A stretch of DNA of 64,000 bases from Oceanimonas marisflavi (GTDB taxonomy: Bacteria; Pseudomonadota; Gammaproteobacteria; Enterobacterales; Aeromonadaceae): assembly GCF_003049725.1 (NCBI RefSeq), contig NZ_QAGM01000006.1, forward strand, positions 95,056 to 159,055, written 5' to 3'. Shown in pieces: positions 37,711 through 46,148 of the stretch. Position 1 is the first letter of the stretch. Every line of letters starts with the position of its first letter. The notes under the pieces were generated by a model. The model saw only the letters and a program-made list of their open reading frames with translations, searched no databases and was not told the DNA's origin. The position numbers and the translations under genes were made by a program.

Positions 37711-38184
37711 ATGGCATATTCACGTTTTCATTCCGGAGTCCGGCTGCTTCCCCTGCTGGCAGTCTTGATGCTGCCCTCACTGGCTCTGGCGGATCGGGAC
37801 CATCGCCGGCACGATCACCGGCTGCAGTCCCATTACCAGCCTTACGGCCACTATCACGAGCACCGCCGGCATTATCGCGCCGAGCACCGCCACAAGGCCT
37901 TTCGCCATCACCGCAAACACAAGCATTATCGCCACAAACACCGGGTGCGGGTGATTGAGCGTTATCATTATTCGGCGCCGCGCCATTATTATGCACCGCC
38001 ACGCCATCAGCACAGGCCCCGCGCCGGCATTTCCATCGTGCTGCCGCTGGGCAGCCTGATCCGGGAGCTGCCCGGCGGTTACGTCAGCTTTCACCTGGGT
38101 GGAGAGTCCTACTATTACCATGGCGGCAATTACTTCCGCCCTTACCGGCACGGCTACCGGGTAGTGGCACCGCCCGGCTGGTAA
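37711..38184 (+). CDS. histidine-rich exported protein, DUF6515-like
   Basis: Protein of 157 residues. Signal peptide ends near LALA-DRD. Residues 31 to about 101 hold about 20 His with many Arg, Lys and Tyr (HEHRRHY, HHRKHKHYRHKHR), a composition that suggests metal or polyanion binding. The C-terminal part (GISIVLPLGSLIRELPGGYVSF, SYYYHGGNYFRPY, YRVVAPPGW) resembles DUF6515 proteins, in which a YYY-GG segment and a VVxPP end are common. AAGGAG lies seven bases before the ATG. Function unknown; low complexity makes homology uncertain. Confidence 0.75.
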   Translation: MAYSRFHSGVRLLPLLAVLMLPSLALADRDHRRHDHRLQSHYQPYGHYHEHRRHYRAEHRHKAFRHHRKHKHYRHKHRVRVIERYHYSAPRHYYAPPRHQHRPRAGISIVLPLGSLIRELPGGYVSFHLGGESYYYHGGNYFRPYRHGYRVVAPPGW

Positions 38185-38207
38185 TGGTAATACCAACCAT
38201 CTGAGCT

Positions 38208-38296
38208 GTAGGCGCCGCTTTAGCTGGCGCAAATCTGCAGACGACTGTGTCTTCAAGGCCTGTTGCACAGGCCCTGCCGACTAAAGTGGCAGCTAC
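38208..38296. repeat. composite palindromic repeat (BIME-like), copy C
   Basis: GTAG + GCGCCG-CTTTAG-CTGGCGC at the left, a linker with CAGA and TTCAAGGCC, the hairpin GGCCTGT-TGC-ACAGGCC, and the inverse CTG-type unit CTGCCGA-CTAAAG-TGGCAG + CTAC at the right. It lies between convergent genes (his-rich protein and RND pump). Confidence 0.75.
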
Positions 38297-38342
38297 AACA
38301 GGGCCAAACAGCTCACTTGCTTAATGTCATTGGTATAAAACG

Positions 38343-41300
38343 TCAGTCGGGCTCGTTCAGCTCAGTCTCCAGCCGCCGTTGCTGATGCTCCGGCGAGCGG
38401 GTGTGGCGGGCCAGCATGCGGTACATGGCCGGCACGATAAACAGCGTGAGCAGGGTGGCCAGGGCCACGCCACCAAACACCACCATACCCACCGACTGCC
38501 GGCTCTCTGCCCCGGCCCCGCTGGCCAGGATCAAGGGGACGGCGCCGGCCACCGTGGTAAAGGCGGTCATCAGAATGGGCCTTAACCGGCGCACCGCCGC
38601 CTCGGTGAGCGCCCGGTCAAACTCCAGCCCTCTGTCCCGCAACTGGTTGGCGAACTCCACGATCAAAATGCCGTTCTTGGTGACCAGGCCTATCAGCATC
38701 ACCATGGCCACCTGACTGTAGGCGTTGAGGCTGATACCGGACAGCCAGAGTCCCAGCAGGCCGCCCACCAGGCCCAGGGGCACGGTCAGCAGCACGATAA
38801 AGGGATGCACAAAACTCTCGAACTGGGCCGCCAGGATCAGAAACACCACCACCAGCGCCAGTCCGAACACAAAGGCCACATCGCCCTGGTTGGTACGGTA
38901 TTCCAGGGACTCCCCCTTGTAGTCAACGGTGGCCGTATCGGGCAGGTTATCGCGCACCAGGCCGTCCAGGTAATCCAGCGCCTCGCCCAGGCTGTAGCTG
39001 CCTTCAAGGTTGGCGCTCAGGGTGATCGCCTTCTTGCGGTTATAGTGGTTCAGTGAGCCCGGTGCGCCCTGTTCGTCAAGGGTCACCAGGTTGTCGAGGG
39101 AGACCAGCTCGCCCCCGCCGCTGCGCAGATAAAGCGAGGCCAAATCGTCCAGCCGGCTGAAGTCGCTCTCGCGCCCCTTGAGAAAAACGTCATATTCCTC
39201 GCCCTGGCGGGCATAGGTGGTAATGGCCTGTCCGCCGAGCATCACATTGAGGCTGTCGGCCACCTCGGTCACCGAGATGCCGAGACGGGCGGCCTTTTGC
39301 TGGTCTACCTGCACCAGCAGTTCGGGCTTGGTGCGGTCAAAGTCGAGTTCCAGATCACTCAGCCCCGGATTATCCCGGGCCAGGGCTCTGAGTTGCTCGG
39401 CCCAGTCCAGCAGCTGATCATAATCAGCGCCGCCAAGCACAAACTCCACCGGTGTGCTGGAACCACCACGAATGGACGACGGCAATATGGGGATCACCAG
39501 CACCTCGGTGACGTCCCGGGTAAGTTGACGAATACGTCCGGCCACCGCGTCAGCGGGCATGCTGCGCTCGTCCCAGCCGGACAGGCTCGCAAACATGATG
39601 CCGCTGTTCACACCGCCACCAAACCCCGGAGTGCGTACCGTCAGGCTGGTGATAATGCCGGCTTCCCGCAGCGGCATCAGCCGGCTTTCCACTTCCCCCA
39701 TGGCCCGGCTCATGCGCTCAAAGCTGGCGCCCTCGGCCCCCTTGACGATCACGAACACCACGCCCCTGTCTTCTCTGGGTGTCAGGCTCTGGGGAATGTC
39801 CCGAAACAGCAGTGCAATCACCCCCAGCGCGGCCACCATGGCAAGCGGCGCCCACCAGCCATGACTGAGCTCCCGCTCCAGCAGGCGGCGGTAACCCCGC
39901 TCAAGACGGGCAAACAGCGCATCGAAATGTCGCGCCAGCCAGCCCTGTGACGACCTGGACTGCAGCAGTTTGCTGCTCATCACCGGGCTCAGGGTCAGGG
40001 CCACCAGCGACGAAAAGCCCACCGCCGCCGCCAGCAACACCGCAAATTCGGTAAAGATGCGGCCAATGATGCCCCCCATAAACACAATGGGCAGAAACAC
40101 CGAAATCAGCGTAAGCGTAGTGGCGATCACCGCAAAGCCCACCTCCCGGGTACCGTGCCAGGCCGCCGCCAGGGGTCTGCGGCCCCGCTCCAGGTGATGA
40201 TGAATGTTTTCCAGCACCACAATGGCATCGTCCACCACCAGGCCGATGGCCATGATCAGCGCCATCAGGGTAATGAGATTGACCGAAAAGCCCATGACCA
40301 GCGCCACAACAAAGGCGCTGACCAGGGATACCGGCACCGTGACCGCCGGGATCAGGGTAGCGCGCACCTGGCCCAGAAAGATGTAGATCACCAGCACCAC
40401 CAGCGCCATGGTGATCATCAGGGTGCGGTAGACCTCATTGATGGCACTTTCAATAAACACCGAGCTGTCGTAGGTCCAGGTCAGCTCGGTGTTGTCGGGC
40501 AAAAAGGGCTGCTGGGCCAGCACCGCCCGCTTGACCCCTTCAATCACCTCCAGGGTATTGGCCTGGGTTTGTTTGACAATGCCAAGGCCCACCACATTCT
40601 GGCCGTTGGAACGAAACAGGGTATCTTCCGGTTTTTCCCCTTCCCGAATCTCGGCCACATCCCGCAGGTAGATACGCTCACCGGTGCCGGTACGGCGTAT
40701 GGCCAGATTTTCAAAGTCGGCGGCGCTGTTGTAACCCCGGGCAATACGGGCGGCAAAGTTCTGCTGTTCGTTTTCCAGAATGCCCGCCGGCAGCTCCACG
40801 TTCTGACTGCGCAAAGCGGCGGCAATGTCGGCCACGGTCACCCCGCGCACCGCCATGGCCGCGGTATTCAGGCGCACATTCATCACCCGCTCCTTGCGCC
40901 CCCCCACCCATACCGAGCTGACCCCGTCGAGCAGGCTGAAACGATCCGCCAGCACATTTTCGGCGTAATCCCCCAGCTCCAGCGCCGACAGGCCGGTGGA
41001 CCTCAGGGTCACCCACAGGATCACGTCGTTGCGGCCGGTGTCCTTGGTCACCACGGGGGCATCGGCGTCGTCAGGCAACTGACGCGACGCTCTGGAGACC
41101 GCTTCACGCACATCGCTGGCGGCATTGTCCAGATCCCGCTCGGGCTCGAACTCCACGGTAATGCGCGAGCTGCCGTCACTGGTGCTGGAGCTGATAAATT
41201 TAACGCCACTGATCCCCGATAGCTCGTCTTCGAGCCGCCTGGTCACCTGGCTTTCCATCACACTGGCGCTGGCGCCGGTGTAGTCGGTACGCACGGTCAC

Positions 41301-41432
41301 TATGGGTGAGGTGGTATCGGGCATTTCCCGCAGCGGCAGCTCAAAAAAGGAAATCAGGCCAAATACGCACAGCATCAGGCTGAGCACGGTGGCCAGCACC
41401 GGCCGGGCAATGGCAATATCAGAGAGCCGCAT
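38343..41432 (-). CDS. RND multidrug efflux transporter, permease subunit
   Basis: Inner-membrane proton-driven pump of the AcrB/HAE1 superfamily, 1029 residues. Start MRLSDIAIARPVLATVLSLMLCVFGLISFFELPLREMPD is typical. TM4 carries the proton-relay pair in MAIGLVVDDAIVVLENIHHH; other segments are VTRRLEDELSGISGVKFISSSTSDGSS, VLLAAAVGFSSLVALTLSPVMSSKLL and VTKNGILIVEFANQLRDRG. The start ATG at 41432 lies within the end of the adaptor gene, so the two are coupled. No outer-membrane factor gene is adjacent, so TolC or another partner encoded elsewhere is expected. Substrates unknown. Confidence 0.95.
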   Translation of the reverse strand: MRLSDIAIARPVLATVLSLMLCVFGLISFFELPLREMPDTTSPIVTVRTDYTGASASVMESQVTRRLEDELSGISGVKFISSSTSDGSSRITVEFEPERDLDNAASDVREAVSRASRQLPDDADAPVVTKDTGRNDVILWVTLRSTGLSALELGDYAENVLADRFSLLDGVSSVWVGGRKERVMNVRLNTAAMAVRGVTVADIAAALRSQNVELPAGILENEQQNFAARIARGYNSAADFENLAIRRTGTGERIYLRDVAEIREGEKPEDTLFRSNGQNVVGLGIVKQTQANTLEVIEGVKRAVLAQQPFLPDNTELTWTYDSSVFIESAINEVYRTLMITMALVVLVIYIFLGQVRATLIPAVTVPVSLVSAFVVALVMGFSVNLITLMALIMAIGLVVDDAIVVLENIHHHLERGRRPLAAAWHGTREVGFAVIATTLTLISVFLPIVFMGGIIGRIFTEFAVLLAAAVGFSSLVALTLSPVMSSKLLQSRSSQGWLARHFDALFARLERGYRRLLERELSHGWWAPLAMVAALGVIALLFRDIPQSLTPREDRGVVFVIVKGAEGASFERMSRAMGEVESRLMPLREAGIITSLTVRTPGFGGGVNSGIMFASLSGWDERSMPADAVAGRIRQLTRDVTEVLVIPILPSSIRGGSSTPVEFVLGGADYDQLLDWAEQLRALARDNPGLSDLELDFDRTKPELLVQVDQQKAARLGISVTEVADSLNVMLGGQAITTYARQGEEYDVFLKGRESDFSRLDDLASLYLRSGGGELVSLDNLVTLDEQGAPGSLNHYNRKKAITLSANLEGSYSLGEALDYLDGLVRDNLPDTATVDYKGESLEYRTNQGDVAFVFGLALVVVFLILAAQFESFVHPFIVLLTVPLGLVGGLLGLWLSGISLNAYSQVAMVMLIGLVTKNGILIVEFANQLRDRGLEFDRALTEAAVRRLRPILMTAFTTVAGAVPLILASGAGAESRQSVGMVVFGGVALATLLTLFIVPAMYRMLARHTRSPEHQQRRLETELNEPD

Positions 41433-42447
41433 CAATCACCTCTGCCTGAATGCCGTCACGCAGCTTGACCACGCCCTCATGCACCACCCGCTCGCCAGCG
41501 GCCAGTCCTGCTTTCACCTGAACCCAGTCGCCCAGGTTTCGGCCCACGGTCACACTGCGCCGGCTGACCTTGCCGGTGTCGTCCACCACATACACATAAC
41601 GCTGATTACCCGCATAAAGCAGACTACTGGCCGGCACCGCCAGACTGGCGCCCTCGTCCAGGGTCAGCTGCACCCGCATCAGCATGCCCGGCACCAGGGC
41701 GCCGTCGCGGTTGTCGAACTCCAGCCGTACCCGGGCGGTGAGGGTGTCGGCATCCACCGCCGGCGCTATCACGGCCAGCCGGCCGGTGAAGGGCCGCTCA
41801 CCATGGGCATCCGTGGTGGCCTGCAGCATGTCCCCCACGCTCAGCTTGAGAAAGTGTTTTTCCGGTACCGCCAGATCCAGCTTGAGCCGGCTTGTGTCAT
41901 AAAGCTCGGCCACCTGGTCATTGGCGCCGAGCAGGCTGCCCGGCGCCACATCGCTCAACCCCATCACGCCGGCAAAGGGCGCCGTCAGCCTGAGGTAGTC
42001 CGCCTGAACCTGTGCCGCCTGCAGTCTGGCCTCGGCCATGGCCACCGCCGCCTGCTGGCCTTCCAGCTCGGTCTGGGTAACGGCCTTGCGCTTAAACAGA
42101 GCCTGAAAATTAGCCAGAATGCGCCTGGCATCCCGCAGGGCGGCCCTGGCCTCGTTCACGGCGGCCAGGGCCGCCCTGTCATCCAGACTGAGCAGCAACT
42201 GCCCTTTTTCCACCTGCTGGCCCGGCACAAAGTGCACTTGCGTGACCCGGGCGCTGATCTGAGGAGCAATGGCCACCCGCTGGTTGGCCTTGAGGGTGCC
42301 CACCAGCTGCAGGGTGGCCGGCAGTTGTTGCTCGGTAACCGTCACCGCACGGACCACCGGGCCCTGCCTGACCTGAGCCTGGGCATGGCCAGATTCGGGC
42401 AGCAACAGACAGGCCAGCAGAACCAGCGGGGAATATTTGTTTTTCAT
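41419..42447 (-). CDS. RND efflux periplasmic adaptor (membrane fusion protein)
   Basis: Links the RND permease to the outer-membrane channel. The 342 residues have a signal peptide (MKNKYSPLVLLACLLLPESGHAQ), lipoyl-like halves (GTLKANQRVAIAPQISARVTQVHFVPGQQVEKGQLLLSLD and LRLTAPFAGVMGLSDVAPGSLL), a coiled-coil hairpin between them (AALAAVNEARAALRDARRIL), and the beta-barrel and proximal domains. No lipobox Cys, so it is probably soluble or anchored differently. ATG at 42447 follows AAGGAAAAG. It overlaps the permease gene by 14 bases. Confidence 0.92.
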   Translation of the reverse strand: MKNKYSPLVLLACLLLPESGHAQAQVRQGPVVRAVTVTEQQLPATLQLVGTLKANQRVAIAPQISARVTQVHFVPGQQVEKGQLLLSLDDRAALAAVNEARAALRDARRILANFQALFKRKAVTQTELEGQQAAVAMAEARLQAAQVQADYLRLTAPFAGVMGLSDVAPGSLLGANDQVAELYDTSRLKLDLAVPEKHFLKLSVGDMLQATTDAHGERPFTGRLAVIAPAVDADTLTARVRLEFDNRDGALVPGMLMRVQLTLDEGASLAVPASSLLYAGNQRYVYVVDDTGKVSRRSVTVGRNLGDWVQVKAGLAAGERVVHEGVVKLRDGIQAEVIDAAL

Positions 42448-42462
42448 GCACTTTTCCTTGGC

Positions 42463-42518
42463 TGAGGCTGCCATCAGTGTACCTGTTTGATGAGGCTGCC
42501 ATCAGTGTACCTGTTTGA
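42463..42518. repeat. two exact tandem copies of a 28-bp unit upstream of the RND operon
   Basis: The units 42463-42490 and 42491-42518 are identical (start TGAGGCTGCC, end ACCTGTTTGA). The first copy begins 16 bases upstream of the adaptor start codon, so the duplication lies in the leader or operator of the pump operon. Confidence 0.85.
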
Positions 42519-42642
42519 TAACGCCAGACTATGTCTGTGTCCGGCAAAATTGTTACAAAATGTGGCAACCCCATCAGACCGGCAGCGATGAAGCAAAATC
42601 CCGCTACGCTTATTGAGACAATAAGGCATGCGGGGAGTCGGC

Positions 42643-43413
42643 ATGAAGAATGGCACTATCGTGATTACCGGGGCGGCCCGGGGCCTGGGTCTGGCCATGA
42701 CCCGTTATTTTCTCGAGCACGACTATCAGGTGCTGGGAGTGGATATCGACAAGGAAGCACTGGCCCGGCTGGACGATGCCAATATCCCGGGCCTGCAACT
42801 GGTGCACCTGGATGTGACCGACGAGCCTTCGGTGCTGAGCCTGGCCCGGCTGGTGGAGCGGCAGTGCGGCCGGCTGAACGGCATTATCAACAATGCCGCC
42901 ATCAGCCAGCCATTTCACGAGTCCATCGACAAACTGTCCTTAAGCCACTGGCAACGGGTGCTGGCGGTCAACCTCACCGGTCCCATGCTGATCTGCAAAC
43001 ATTTGTCTCCCCTGCTGAAAGCCGGCGGCGCCATCGTCAATATCGGCTCCACCCGGGCACACCAGTCGGAAGCCGACAGCGAAGCCTACGCCGCGTCCAA
43101 GGGGGGGCTGGTGGCGCTGACTCACGCTCTGGCAGTGAGCCTGGGGCCACGGGTGAGGGTCAATATTATCAGTCCGGGCTGGATTGATGTCTCTGCCCTG
43201 CAACCGGGTGACTCCCCGGCACCGGGGCCGGAAGATCATGCCCAGCACCCGGCCGGCCGGGTGGGTAAAGCGGAAGACGTGGCGGCCATGGCGCGCTTTC
43301 TGCTCTCAAGTGAGAGCGCCTTTATTACCGGCCAGGAGTTTATTGTGGATGGCGGCATGAGCAAACGCATGATCTACCGGGACGCTCTCTCCGACAACCC
43401 GGCTGCCGATTGA
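42643..43413 (+). CDS. SDR family oxidoreductase
   Basis: Classical short-chain dehydrogenase of 256 residues: cofactor motif TGAARGLG, NNAA, catalytic Ser in IVNIGSTRAHQSE, YAASKGG (YxxxK), and the C-terminal FITGQEFIVDGGMSKRMIY. Substrate unknown; the C-terminal VDGGMS and MIY resemble glucose/3-oxoacyl reductase-like SDRs. ATG at 42643 has GGGGAG five bases upstream; an ATG further upstream lacks a site. Divergent from the RND operon. Confidence 0.88.
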   Translation: MKNGTIVITGAARGLGLAMTRYFLEHDYQVLGVDIDKEALARLDDANIPGLQLVHLDVTDEPSVLSLARLVERQCGRLNGIINNAAISQPFHESIDKLSLSHWQRVLAVNLTGPMLICKHLSPLLKAGGAIVNIGSTRAHQSEADSEAYAASKGGLVALTHALAVSLGPRVRVNIISPGWIDVSALQPGDSPAPGPEDHAQHPAGRVGKAEDVAAMARFLLSSESAFITGQEFIVDGGMSKRMIYRDALSDNPAAD

Positions 43414-43460
43414 AGCGCTTTCTGCTAGCATGAGGCCAAATTTTTCAACCTCATCCCGCT

Positions 43461-44270
43461 ATGAAAGTCATTTCCTTCAATATCAACGGCCTGCGCGCCC
43501 GCCTGCACCAGCTGCGGGCACTGATCGACAAGCACAACCCCGACATTATCGGCCTGCAGGAAACCAAGGTGCACGACGAGGCCTTTCCGCTGGAAGCGGT
43601 GCAGACCATGGGCTACCACGTCTATTTTCACGGCCAGAAGGCCCATTACGGCGTGGCCCTGCTGAGCAAGGAGCCGGCCCAGGCCATTGTGAAGGGTTTT
43701 CCCACCGACGATGAAGAGGCCCAGCGGCGCATGATCATCGGCCGCTTTATCCGCCCCGACGGCAGCCCCTTGACCGTACTGAACGGCTATTTTCCCCAGG
43801 GGGAAAACCGCAAGCATGAAACCAAGTTTCCGGCCAAGGAGCGCTTTTATCAGGATCTGCAGCATTACCTGAATGAGCATCACCAGCCCGACGAGGCGCT
43901 GGTGGTGATCGGAGACATGAATATTTCCCACACCGATTCGGACATCGGTATCGGCGAGCCCAACCGCAAACGCTGGCTGCGGGACGGCAAGTGCTCGTTT
44001 CTGCCGGAAGAGCGGGAATGGATGGAGCGGCTGCTGAGCTGGGGCCTGAGTGATACCTGGCGCAAGCAGAACCCGGACAACGCCGAGACCTATTCCTGGT
44101 TCGACTACCGCAGCAAGGGTTTTAACGACAACCGCGGCCTGCGCATCGATCTGATCCTGGCCACTCAGCCCTTGCTGGAGCAGTTAACCGACACCGGCAT
44201 CGACTATGAGTTGCGCGGCATCGAAAAGCCCTCGGATCACGCCCCCATCTGGGCCAGTTTCAAGGATTAA
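43461..44270 (+). CDS. xthA: exodeoxyribonuclease III
   Basis: Major AP endonuclease and 3'-5' exonuclease of base-excision repair. The 269 residues show all active-site blocks: [29 protein letters not shown] (Glu metal ligand), [31 protein letters not shown] (Asp/Asn), [22 protein letters not shown] and [13 protein letters not shown] (catalytic His). Length equals E. coli XthA (268). Confidence 0.96.
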   Translation: MKVISFNINGLRARLHQLRALIDKHNPDIIGLQETKVHDEAFPLEAVQTMGYHVYFHGQKAHYGVALLSKEPAQAIVKGFPTDDEEAQRRMIIGRFIRPDGSPLTVLNGYFPQGENRKHETKFPAKERFYQDLQHYLNEHHQPDEALVVIGDMNISHTDSDIGIGEPNRKRWLRDGKCSFLPEEREWMERLLSWGLSDTWRKQNPDNAETYSWFDYRSKGFNDNRGLRIDLILATQPLLEQLTDTGIDYELRGIEKPSDHAPIWASFKD

Positions 44271-44292
44271 GAGCGTCTTTAAGCTCGGGGCT

Positions 44293-44361
44293 GTAGGCCC
44301 CAATTTATTGGGGCAATAGCGTTACGGTATGTATGGCTTGCCCGAATAAATTCGGGCCTAC
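44293..44361. repeat. inverted palindromic pair (GTAG + GCCC-A/T loop type)
   Basis: GTAG + GCCCC-AATTTATT-GGGGC at the left and GCCCG-AATAAATT-CGGGC + CTAC at the right. The stems differ between the units but both are self-complementary, and both carry a GTAG head, so this is a second REP-like family. Between convergent xthA and the ABC importer. Confidence 0.7.
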
Positions 44362-44363
44362 CA

Positions 44364-44398
44364 TTCCCTGCTCCCTATTCCCCATTCCCCATTCCCCG
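44364..44398. repeat. heptamer tract (C-rich on + strand)
   Basis: Phased 7-mers TTCCCTG, CTCCCTA, TTCCCCA, TTCCCCA, TTCCCCG. It ends two bases before the stop codon of the minus-strand permease gene, so the G-rich strand is the sense strand just downstream of that stop. Confidence 0.75.
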
Positions 44399-44400
44399 GG

Positions 44401-45093
44401 TCAGGCCTTGCGCGGCCGCAGGTGCCGGAACCAGCGGTTTTCCAGCCGGCGAAAGCCCCAGACCAGCAGGAAGGTCAGGCACATATAAATCAGGCCCGCC
44501 GCCAGAAACGCCTCAAAGGGGGAGTAGTAGCGGGAGTTGACGATACGGGCCGCCCCGGTGAGGTCCACTATGGTGATCACCCCCGCCACCGCCGAACCGT
44601 GCAGCATAAAGATCACCTCGTTGCTGTAGGCAGGCAGCGCCCGGCGAAAGGAGTTGGGCAGAATAATGCGCCGCAGGGTGGTCAGCCGGCTCATGCCAAA
44701 GGCATAGGCGGCTTCTATTTCCCCTTTGGGCATGGCATTGATGGCGCCGCGAATAATCTCGGCGGTGTAGGCACTGGTGTTCAGGGTAAAGGCCAGCACG
44801 GCGCAGAACCAGGCCTGGCTGAACCACTCCCAGGCCGCCGAGTCCTTCAGCCACTGCCACTGACCGGCGCCGTAATAGATCAGAAACAGCTGCACCAGCA
44901 GCGGCGTGCCGCGAAAGAAGTAAATATAGGCCCAGGCCGGCCCCTTCAGCAGCCAGTTGCCACTGTTGCGCATAATGCCCATGGGCACCGCGATCAGCAG
45001 CCCCAGCACCAGCGCCAGAAATACCAGCCAGACGGTGGTATAAAGGCCCTGCCAGTACACCGGCCACTCGTTGAGAATGATTGAAAAGTCCAT
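44401..45093 (-). CDS. basic amino acid ABC transporter permease (HisM/ArtM/AotM-like)
   Basis: Inner-membrane subunit of a polar amino acid importer, 230 residues. Shows the HisMQ-type signature: WPVYWQGLYTTVWLVFLALVLGLLIAVP, YIYFFRGTPLLVQLFLIYYG, NTSAYTAEIIRGAINAMPKGEIEAAYAFGMSRLTTLRRIILPNSFRRALPAYSNEVIF (EAA loop). Partner of the permease encoded three bases upstream. Substrate inferred from the binding protein as Lys/Arg/Orn/His. Confidence 0.92.
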   Translation of the reverse strand: MDFSIILNEWPVYWQGLYTTVWLVFLALVLGLLIAVPMGIMRNSGNWLLKGPAWAYIYFFRGTPLLVQLFLIYYGAGQWQWLKDSAAWEWFSQAWFCAVLAFTLNTSAYTAEIIRGAINAMPKGEIEAAYAFGMSRLTTLRRIILPNSFRRALPAYSNEVIFMLHGSAVAGVITIVDLTGAARIVNSRYYSPFEAFLAAGLIYMCLTFLLVWGFRRLENRWFRHLRPRKA

Positions 45094-45096
45094 GGC

Positions 45097-45837
45097 TTAC
45101 CTTCCCGGAATGGCGTAATGGCGCTCGGCCCAGCGCAGCATGGAGGTGGACAGGGTAGTGAATAGCAGAAAGATCAGCGCCACCGCCATGTAAAAGGTAA
45201 AGGGCAGCTGAGTGGCGCCCGCCGCCAGCGAGGCCTTGCGCACCATGTCATCGAGGCCGATGATCGACACCAGCGCCGTGGTCTTGAGCAGCACCAGCCA
45301 GTTGTTGCCCAGGCCCGGCAGGGCATGACGCATCATCTGCGGAAACAGCACCCGGCGAAACACCAGCCAGGGAGGCATACCATAGGCCCGGGCCGCTTCC
45401 AGCTCGCCCTTGTCCACCGACAGAATGGCGCCGCGAAAGGTTTCCGCCATATAGGCGCCAAAAATAAAGCCGATGGTGACAATGCCGGCAATATAGGGAC
45501 TAATCTCTATGTAGTCGGGCAGATAGCTGGTCCACTCGTGATTGGGATCGCCACCGCCAATCCACTCGTTAAGGGTTTCATTCAGACCGTAAAGGGAATT
45601 ATTCAGCAGCACCTGACCGCCGAAGAAGATCAGCATCATCAGCACCAGATCGGGAATTCCCCGAATCACTGTGGTGTAGAAGGTCGCCAGCCAGCGCGCC
45701 GGACGCACCGGCGACAGCTTGGCCAGCGCCCCCAGCAACCCCAGGGTCACCGCCAGCAGCAGTGACAACAAGGCCACCTGCAGGGTGACCCAGGCGCCTT
45801 CCAGCAGGGCGCCTTCATAACCTTTTAAATCGAACAT
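45097..45837 (-). CDS. basic amino acid ABC transporter permease (HisQ/AotQ-like)
   Basis: Second permease subunit, about 246 residues: YEGALLEGAWVTLQVALLSLLLAVTLGLLGALAKLS, YTTVIRGIPDLVLMMLIFFGGQ, AYMAETFRGAILSVDKGELEAARAYGMPPWLVFRRVLFPQMMRHALPGLGNNWLVLLK (EAA loop). The ATG at 45837 has AGGAAG six bases upstream; that AGGAAG lies in the end of the inserted repeat element at 45841-46129. A GTG two codons earlier (45843) is also in frame. Confidence 0.92.
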   Translation of the reverse strand: MFDLKGYEGALLEGAWVTLQVALLSLLLAVTLGLLGALAKLSPVRPARWLATFYTTVIRGIPDLVLMMLIFFGGQVLLNNSLYGLNETLNEWIGGGDPNHEWTSYLPDYIEISPYIAGIVTIGFIFGAYMAETFRGAILSVDKGELEAARAYGMPPWLVFRRVLFPQMMRHALPGLGNNWLVLLKTTALVSIIGLDDMVRKASLAAGATQLPFTFYMAVALIFLLFTTLSTSMLRWAERHYAIPGR

Positions 45838-45840
45838 AAC

Positions 45841-46129
45841 CACTTCCTGTTATGCCGGCCAGCTCCACACCGTAGGAGGGCAAAAACCAGGGTTCGATAA
45901 GCAGGACCTCTGCGCCAGGGCCGAAAATTGCTCCTGCATGTTCGGCATTCCCGCCATCCATGGCGGTCAGAAGCGCAGCGGAGCCCCCAGTGGGGCGAGC
46001 TTGCTCGCCGTGACGAAATGTTTCGGCCCGACCGAACATTAAGTATGTTCGCAGCGGGTTGACACATTGAGTGGCATTTACCTGCGGCGAGCCTGCGCTC
46101 GAATCTGGTTTTTGGCCGGTACAGGAGTG
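45841..46129. mobile_element. MITE-like element with imperfect terminal inverted repeats
   Basis: The left end (CACTTCCTGT-TATG-CCGGCCA ... AAAAACCAG ... TTCGA-AAGCAGG) is matched in inverse by the right end (CCTGCGCTCGAA-TCTGGTTTTTGGCCGG-TACAGGAGTG), with a 20-base insertion in the left arm. Inside are further palindromes (GGCGAGC-TT-GCTCGCC; GAACATTAAGTATGTTC). No credible ORF. It interrupts the operon between the binding-protein gene and the permease gene without breaking either gene. No clear target duplication was found, so the borders are approximate. Confidence 0.55.
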
Positions 46130-46148
46130 CACAGCCAGCCAGCGCCGA

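Noticed and set aside
42628..42645. Upstream ATG (42628) as start of the SDR gene
   Set aside because: The ATG at 42643 has GGGGAG at proper distance and starts directly before the Rossmann strand.
45815..46132. 105-codon minus frame within the MITE-like block
   Set aside because: Runs through the palindromic element and the hisQ-like start; no family pattern and no ribosome site. Treated as non-coding repeat.
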